DNA from: Lepas anatifera
Lineage: Eukaryota > Arthropoda > Thecostraca > Lepadidae
Direction of reading: 5' to 3'
DNA length: 64,000 nt
Assembly: GCA_034440635.1 (NCBI GenBank)
Contig: JAOTON010001596.1
Span: forward strand, 62,001-126,000
The position numbers and the translations under genes are program-made. This document shows positions 58,078 to 64,000 of the stretch, piece after piece. Every line of letters begins with the position of its first letter. Positions within the stretch are counted from its first letter, which is position 1. The notes below the pieces were generated by a model that saw only the letters and a list, made by a program, of their open reading frames with translations, did not search any database and had not been told where the DNA came from.

Positions 58078-58766
58078 AATAACAATGACAGAGTAATTCA
58101 AGGCAAAAGTTATCTCAGGCGCCTATTGTTTTGGTAATTTGCTCATTTACAACATAGCAAGGGTAAGAAAGTAACTGTGGTGAATTCATCAGGATCTTTC
58201 CGCGGAATAGGCGTTATATGACGTCCGGAACACACCACCATCCACCATATCCCTTGTATTTTTATTCATTTTTTCCATTTCTTTGGAAACTTTCTGATTA
58301 AAGAGTTCATGAATTCGACACCCGGAAAAAATTTGTAATCATTTTCCGTAGAAGACCATTTTCTTCGTACTCAAAACGACTGACCTTCAATAACTTCATA
58401 CCTGATTACCAGCGTGAATTGAGGTAAAGTCAGGTTTAACATCATGCACGCAGCAACATTTGATTTCCCGAAATGTGCCAAAAAAACTGTTATTATAGCC
58501 ACGCTGTCATATAGCTATGGGTCAGCCTTAATATTTGGTGACCTAAATTTACCAACACTTGGTCGGATCGAGAAAAATCAAACTATAAACAAAATATTAA
58601 CAAACACTTAAAGAAGGATATAAAAATTTCCGTCGTGTAAACGTTATAATGCCAAAATATTATAAGACACATATAGGAGATGGGCCCCGACTACTAAGGG
58701 TACCCCCGGCCTGGGGGCCCCCGACGGTAGTCGGACCCCCTTGGCCGAATCCTGGCTACGCCACTG

Positions 58767-59935
58767 TCTGCTCGTGATCTTTTCGCTGCTCCTTCTTTAT
58801 CGCACCTACCACGGACGCTTGCAGCTCTTCGATGTATTTCAGCGTTCCCACAGCAGCTTCTACACCTTTAGCCCTTTGCGAAGGCGCCGTGTGTCGTCAT
58901 CCGTCGCTGTTCCGAAGAGCGCGTGCAGTCCTCGCCCGATAAATGGCAGAATACTTCTGGTGCTCATTTCGCGTCCGATTTCTTGTAAAACTCCAGCTAT
59001 TCCGTCCACCGACCCACGGATCTCTGATCTTATTATGGTGTCTTCCTGTATCCAATTTTTACTTAACATTCCGAAGAAGGCCTTTGATCTGGTTTCTGAG
59101 ACCTCAGTATTATTGCCTCCGGGTCCTTCGTGCATGGCTATTCCCATTCCCAGCGTCATCGATATGTCGTTTAGTCGGTTATTGAGCGTTTTTGCCGTGT
59201 CTTGAAGATGAGAGGTGTCAATCTGCACCACTAGCGTCCATTTCCCTGTTGCGAGCACCAGCCTTCCCCGGGATCTGAACAACAATCCCGTAGATTCAGC
59301 GTTCTTTGTTAAAGCTTGACCCCCCGAAGTATGCGTTCGTATTTTGTATATTCGTACGTAAGTAGGACTATGATTCCACATAGCCATATCCGTGACATCT
59401 TCAGCCTGACCTGTCACAGGAGGTTCGTCTATTATTCTTTCAATCTTACGATATCTAGGAACAAGGTTCGTTTTTTGGTCCCTCCCGCTGATTTTGCATC
59501 TCCCTTTTGTACCTCCATCGGTTCGTCCTTCGATTTCCCTGACTACCACCAGCATTTCAGAGTTTTCGACGTCGATTCTCGGCGTATGACACTGATGGGC
59601 GCTGCCTGATTCGTTCGGACCTCCGAAGTCCTTCAACTCCGTGACCCTGGTGCATCCCTCCGTGCGGCGCACTTCTTGCCTCGGCTTCTCCCCGCGCTGA
59701 TTGCTGCTAAGACACACTTGTTCCGGACAGGTCCCTGGGGCTTCATCGTCCGCGAGGTCGTCCCGTTCCCATGGCCTTAGTACTGGGGGTGGACGCCTTT
59801 GCGAGTGTCGACGACGTTCGGTCTCCAGATACTCATCTAGCGTGCCTATAACGGTCTCTTGCGTTATAGATGGAGATGGCCACATGTTCCACTCTTGGGG
59901 CCACACAAACTCGGGCTGTTGCTTCTTAAGCCTGT
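58767..59935 (-). pseudogene. Envelope N-terminal fragment
   Basis: The minus-strand frame runs on from an integrase tail (before about 59,900) into a hydrophilic linker and then an ectodomain-like region. Near 59,200 GKWTLVVQIDTSHL and near 58,900 SILPFIGRGLHALFG and a following acidic TATDDD resemble the fusion-peptide region of errantivirus and baculovirus F-type envelopes. I see no clear RxxR cleavage site directly before it. The reading is broken by the hAT-like element at 58,766. It has neither a complete signal peptide nor an anchor in this piece. Confidence 0.7.
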
Positions 59936-61572
59936 TCACGTGGACACGCAGCCTGCGCCCCCTTCCATTCGGATGCTCCACCAAGAAACTGAGGGGCCCA
60001 ACCTCTTCATGATGCGGTATCCCGGCCGCCACGGTCTCTTGAGTTTGCGTGTTTGTCCCTCTGGGACCCTTTCATCCAGGAGAAGGACTTCGTCTCCCAC
60101 CTCGAAGGGGTGGTCCTTGGCCTTGTTGTCGTTCCACCTCTTCTGGCGGGCGCGGGCTCGCATGAGGTTCCGCTGGACAACTTCAAAGGCCTCGTTGAGC
60201 TTCTGGATATGCCTCGGCCGATGCTCTCCCTCGACCCTGGCCAGGCTTCCATCACGCGTTTCGCTCTCTTCGAGCATAACGTCTAGTGGAGCTCTACATG
60301 GGCGCGCGAACATGAGGTAAAAGGGTGTTTCACCTGTTGATTCCTGGACGGCTGCTCGATATGCATGCATAACATACGGCAGATACTGGTCCCAGTCACG
60401 TTGATGGCTACTAACGAAGGCTCGGAGCATTGAAGCGAGTGTCCGGTTAAATCTCTCGCACAGGCCGTTGAACTGCGGATGATAGGGTGAGCTAAAGATT
60501 TGAGATATCTTCAGTAGCCTGCACAGTTCCCTGACTAGGCGGGACCGGAAGTTACTGCCGTTGTCGCTCAAGATTCGGGCTGGAAGGCCGTATTCTAAGA
60601 ACTTCACAATGAGGACCCTGGCCGTCGTTTCCGCCGTCTGGTCCTTCGTGGGTATCGCCAATACATACTTCGTGAGGTAGTCTGTGACGAAGATGATGTA
60701 CTTGTTCCCCGTACTGGACGTCGGCAGGGGGCCCAACACATCCACCCCCACGGTATGCCAGGCACCCAGTGGATCTGGCATTGCGCCCAACATCCCTTGA
60801 CGTGTTCATAGGTTTGAGTGTACATTTTCCTGAAGAAGTACTTCCGCCTCAATGAGTTAAGTATCTTTTTTGCTTTTAGGTGACCAGCATGAGAGTACCG
60901 AACTGCCTGTGGGACCAGGCTCTGAGGGAGCACTACTCTCCTCTCCGTTGCTCCTCTCATCCCCGTTGATATTTCTTCAAGTACTCCATCCGATCGCACA
61001 TGGAATGTATGGTCTTGCGCCCATATGGGCATATCCCCCTCTCTTGCTATTGCGGATCTAATTGTTTGACAATCTGGGTCGTTTTGCTGGCGTTGGAACA
61101 ACATCCCGGAACTTTCGTCCTCCCCTGCATCATGCGATTCTTCACACCATTTTGAGTTCTCAGGAGTATGCTTTTCTCCTCCTTCTTCTCCGCATTCTCT
61201 GAATGGCAGCACAGCATCACATCTCCACGCTTCCTCCTCCTTATCTTCGCGCTTGCGTGATGAAGCTTCAGGCTGTGAGCTTTCTTCGTCCTTCTCTCTG
61301 TCCCTTATCCTCTCCTCACTCTTCTCTGCCCCCGTCTTGACTTGCCAACCTAGGGGCGGGGGCCCGTCGCTCGTTGGTCCATCTCGCGTCTCTTCTCTCC
61401 TCTCCCTGCTCGCGTGGGCACACTCCTCTCTCTTCCTCCGCACACTCTTCATTCTGCGACAGGACATTGACTCCTCGTTCCTCCTCTTCCTTTGTTGATC
61501 CCGTTTCGACGACATCTCCGCTGAGGTCAAACTTCTGTTCGTCACGTCACCTCCGTCTGCAGAACCAGCCAC
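59936..61572 (-). pseudogene. Gypsy integrase with zinc-binding domain
   Basis: On the minus strand the first frame (61,572-60,604) has a Glu/Arg-rich region and then VVLPQSLV, YSHAGHLKAKKIL and HVKGCWAQC, an H-H-C-C zinc domain. A shift near 60,790 leads to the core (60,793-59,936): VGVDVLGPLP, LSDNGSNFRSRLV and NGLCERFNRTLASML supply the D, D and E of the active site. The GPLSFLVEH.. tail follows in another frame to about 59,930. It would join element DNA to the host chromosome. RT and RNase H are not found upstream, so this is an internally deleted or recombined pol. Confidence 0.85.
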
Positions 61573-62087
61573 GAGAACCAGCCGCCAGATCCAGCCGCCG
61601 CACCGTCTGCGCTCGTCACATTGGTACCTGGACGAACCCAGCAGCTCGCTCTTCCATTTTTGCCACCTTCAGTGGTAAGCCACGGATAACTTGCGCCAAC
61701 TTCTGAACTGTCCGCCCTTCTTGGGGCCCGTCCCCAGAAGACACAGGAACATCTGCTCCAGCCCGAACCTCCATCATGATCTTGGAGCACCACCTGGAAC
61801 GTCTTCCTGTTCATAATTTAACCATCCGCCTACACATGATCAACATACTCTGCAGCGTACCCCTTAAGCATCACCATTACAACTTTAAACATGTCACAAT
61901 TTTGCAAGCGAAACTACATTCCATTCTCTGAACAAATCATCTAGATTCTGGGTACCGCCAAACTCGGAGTTCTCGTGGATCACGATCACTCCATTGTCTC
62001 TGCAAACAGCACACGGTTACCGCCAGAGGTTCGGCGGCCCAGGCATTTCGTTGTGAGGTTCCTCCAGTACTGCCCATACTCCCAGGC
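61573..62087 (-). other. Gypsy leader and gag remnant
   Basis: The stretch between the primer-binding site and the integrase frame is only about 500 bp. A short minus-strand frame (LAQVIRGLPLKVAKMEERA near 61,700-61,640) could be a remnant of gag. No knuckles, protease or RT are found. Confidence 0.45.
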
Positions 62088-62104
62088 TCCCTGTTTGGGC
62101 GCCA
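62088..62104 (-). promoter_or_regulatory. Primer-binding site, tRNA-Lys type
   Basis: Minus strand reads TGGCGCCCAAACAGGGA. It matches the well-known lysine-tRNA(3) primer site (TGGCGCCCGAACAGGGAC) at all but one of its 17 positions. It marks where minus-strand cDNA would begin and the LTR end directly to its right. Confidence 0.85.
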
Positions 62105-62677
62105 TTTTGTGACGTAGGGGTCGGTGGAAGAGCCGATGGAAGTATTTTTACTAAATTTTTATTGTAATATAACATATGTTTGAAGTTAATAAAGTTCCGA
62201 AAGAACACCTCCCCATTTGTCGCAAATATTTCGGGAGATGGGTAGCATGGACAGGCACTGGATTGCACACACAGAGAACCAACAAACATTGCAATGAGCA
62301 TGACAGCACACGAAATAACGAGCCGGACATGCATTAAAAGGGTAAGTTAAGTGTAAAAAATATAAATCCGAGTGGTGGCCAAAATGGGCTATTGCTAACC
62401 TATATTCTATTTTTCCGTGATGTTGTATTGTAAATATATTCATTGTTGTTGTCGTTTCCAGTTTGATTCATTTGATTCAATTAGTTTCGAAGTATCAAAA
62501 TTTTTAATTTTAGAATCTGTGGTGCTCCCTCCCAACTAATCCACATAGGAGTGGTACCTCTGACCGTCTACATCTCCCTTTTTATTATTGCGGCTCTCTA
62601 CATGTTCCCCTTCCTTGTTACTGGTTGACTTGCAACTAACCTCCATTTTTTATTCGGCGTTAAGTTCGTATCACTAC

Positions 62678-63613
62678 TGTGGAAAGGAAGTGCGTAAACA
62701 AATAGTGTGGAATAATGAAGCTATTCGGGTGGAAGGGAAAATTATTTTCAATGCTGCATTGTACGAAAACAGTATATTGTTCCTTGATGCATTCCTTAAT
62801 CATCAGGGACGAATCTTAGATTATAATTCGTTTAAGGAAAGCAACAACTTGACACGATTGGATCCTCTTGTTTATATGGGCTGGTGCCGGGCCATTCCTG
62901 CGATATGGAGACGGCTTGCCGTTGGCAGTGAAACACTAACCGTTGAGGAGAAGGTGCTTGGCCGGGACATAGAAGTGAAAGGAAAAGTTGTCCCGGTTCA
63001 GTGGATTAAAGTGAAATATTTTTCAAACAAATTTCTAAAGGAGATAACCCCCAGAGCGCAAATAAAATGGATAAATGAAGGAGTTGAATACGGAGAAGAC
63101 TGGTGTAAGGTATACTTACTTCCATTTAACATCACGAAATCAACAAAGCTTCAAAATTTACAATATAGGATAGTTCATAGGTTTTTTCCAACTCGAAGAT
63201 TCTTGTGTTTACGAAAAGTGATAGATGATCCATTCTGTGATAGGTGCGGTAGCGTAGAGACAATTGAGCATTTCTTCGTAGAGTGTGGAGAGGTTAGAGG
63301 ATTTTGGGATGATCTAGTTAGAAAAATTAACTCAAAGCTTGCCACAACAAAACAGATCTTAGGCAACGTTACAAACATTCTCTTTGGATCATTAGGAACA
63401 TTGAATGTTGTCAATTTAATAGTTTTGGCTGCAAAACAGTTCATTGTGAATCAGAGGTTTAAGGATGAAGAAATAAAGATGGGAGTTTTCTCAAAATTTC
63501 TGGAAAAAACATTTCAAATGGAACGGTGCATTGCAAAGAAGGACAGAAGAATTGACAGGTTTAACGAGAGGTGGCTACCATTTATCAATGAACATTTTGA
63601 GCTTTGTATTTAG
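62678..63613 (+). pseudogene. L1/Tx1-like ORF2, C-terminal part
   Basis: An uninterrupted frame of about 310 codons starts at the truncation point and ends at the stop at 63,611-63,613. It contains NHQGRILDYNSFKESN, LQYRIVHRFFPTRRFLC and FCDRCGSVETIEHFFVEC, the cysteine/histidine cluster (CxxC..H..C) at the end of L1/Tx1-type ORF2 proteins. There is no RT domain because of the truncation. The frame is intact, so this is one of the youngest insertions here. Confidence 0.82.
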
Positions 63614-63733
63614 TTCGTATAATCTGGACCCACTTCGGCGAGCTGCATGTGGTGAAGGAGGTTGTCGTGATGTGAAGTGATCTGTGAAGTGTATGGAATC
63701 AACGTGATTGCACATTGTGGGAGAGTAGGGATC

Positions 63734-63759
63734 GGGGGGGTGGGGTGGGGTAGGGTGGG
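63734..63759 (+). other. G-tract cluster in LINE 3' UTR, possible G-quadruplex
   Basis: Five runs of three to seven G (GGGGGGG, GGGG, GGGG, GGG, GGG) separated by one or two bases. Four-run G tracts can form quadruplexes; one is known in the 3' UTR of mammalian L1. Confidence 0.75.
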
Positions 63760-64000
63760 TTTGGTACCGAGGCGATGGTACGTTGAAGCGACGTGGGGTT
63801 ATTTAAATTCTTTTAAAAATTAAAAAAAAAAGTTCGTATCACTACCTCAAAGTGCAGTTCCAATCAATACCTCTAATGAAACCCTCAAAGTCTAGTTCCA
63901 TCAATTAATTCATAAAAGCCGTCTAAACTCAAGTGTTCTGTTGAACCTGGCAATAAAATATCTAAGTCTCCTCCTGTCAATCCTCAATACATCCCCATTA

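Larger units (their letters stand above)
51569..58766. mobile_element. Non-autonomous hAT-like element, 7.2 kb, TSD TCTGCTCG, inside env
   Basis: Ends CAGAGGCGTAGCCAAGG and CCTGGCTACGCCACTG. TCTGCTCG is duplicated at 51,561-51,568 and 58,767-58,774. It is the inverted, longer relative of 39,604-42,577: first minisatellite, then the AT-rich end whose reverse complement is the start of the other copy. Two group A TTAA elements in opposite orientation sit in it. It has no transposase. Confidence 0.94.
62678..63830 (+). mobile_element. 5'-truncated L1/Tx1-like LINE, poly(A) tail, 15-bp TSD
   Basis: AGTTCGTATCACTAC is duplicated at 62,663-62,677 and 63,831-63,845. It ends in an A-rich tail (63,813-63,830). 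Only the end of ORF2 and the 3' untranslated region are present. Confidence 0.93.
45781..64000 (-). mobile_element. Ty3/gypsy element with envelope gene, minus strand, with nested insertions
   Basis: Minus-strand order from right to left: LTR (beyond 62,105), tRNA-Lys-type primer-binding site (62,104-62,088), leader, integrase (61,572-59,936) and env in four pieces (58,767-59,900; 50,950-51,568; 49,600-50,215; 45,976-46,240). RT, RNase H, protease and most of gag are missing, so the element is internally deleted. Insertions into it are an L1-like LINE in the LTR, and in env an hAT-like element, a LINE 3' fragment and a CR1-like LINE. Confidence 0.85.
62105..64000 (-). repeat. Gypsy 5' LTR (minus strand), split by an L1-like LINE, right end outside the window or unknown
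   Basis: The LTR's inner end is near 62,108-62,111 (CACA just before the primer site). AATAAA on the minus strand at 62,163-62,158 could be its poly(A) signal. The LINE at 62,678-63,830 interrupts it; sequence from 63,846 continues it. No second LTR could be matched, so the outer boundary is open. Confidence 0.55.

Noticed and set aside
61253..61706. Plus-strand open frames rich in Ser and Leu opposite the integrase
   Set aside because: Shadows of the Glu/Arg-rich minus frame.
62017..62334. Minus-strand frame with a signal-peptide-like start
   Set aside because: It lies in the LTR and runs across the primer-binding site, so it is unlikely to be a gene.

Overview
The window is repeat-dominated eukaryotic, almost certainly invertebrate metazoan, DNA. 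I find no intact host protein-coding gene. Almost every recognisable coding stretch belongs to a transposable element: several non-LTR retrotransposons (I/R1/LOA-like with RNase H, CR1/Jockey-like, L1/Tx1-like), a Penelope-like element with a GIY-YIG domain, a BEL/Pao element and a Ty3/gypsy element with an envelope gene. Non-autonomous hAT-like elements (8-bp target duplications), TTAA-flanked elements and a tRNA-derived SINE make up much of the rest. BEL/Pao, Penelope and CR1-type elements together fit an invertebrate; I cannot name the species. Nearly all open frames carry stops, frameshifts or insertions.

Layout. 1-7.75 kb: a minus-strand LINE running off the left edge, with a tRNA-like sequence inside it. 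7.75-11.2 kb: non-coding DNA, one hAT MITE and one decayed coding fragment of unclear family. 11.2-27.8 kb: four groups of TTAA-flanked elements, extraordinarily dense in AGGTCA/TGACCT hexamers, interrupted by a 5.8-kb Penelope composite (13.0-18.9 kb) and a CR1-like LINE (22.3-24.6 kb). 28.1-34.7 kb: a BEL/Pao element broken by a 267-bp hAT MITE and by a LINE-like tail insertion. 36.0-44.3 kb: a CR1-like LINE split inside its reverse transcriptase by a 5.8-kb hAT-like element, which itself contains a 3.0-kb hAT-like element, an inverted SINE pair and GC-rich minisatellites. 45.8-64.0 kb: a minus-strand gypsy element whose env is split into four pieces by a CR1-like LINE, a LINE fragment and a 7.2-kb hAT-like element; its LTR is split by an L1-like LINE.

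The most distinctive features are (1) the AGGTCA-saturated TTAA elements, which are dense arrays of nuclear-receptor half-sites; (2) hAT-like elements without a transposase that carry 22-35-bp GC-rich minisatellites sharing the core CTCAGGGGCCC, present as two large inverse copies at 39.6-42.6 and 51.6-58.8 kb; and (3) an insertion chronology that can be read from target-site duplications seen directly in the sequence.
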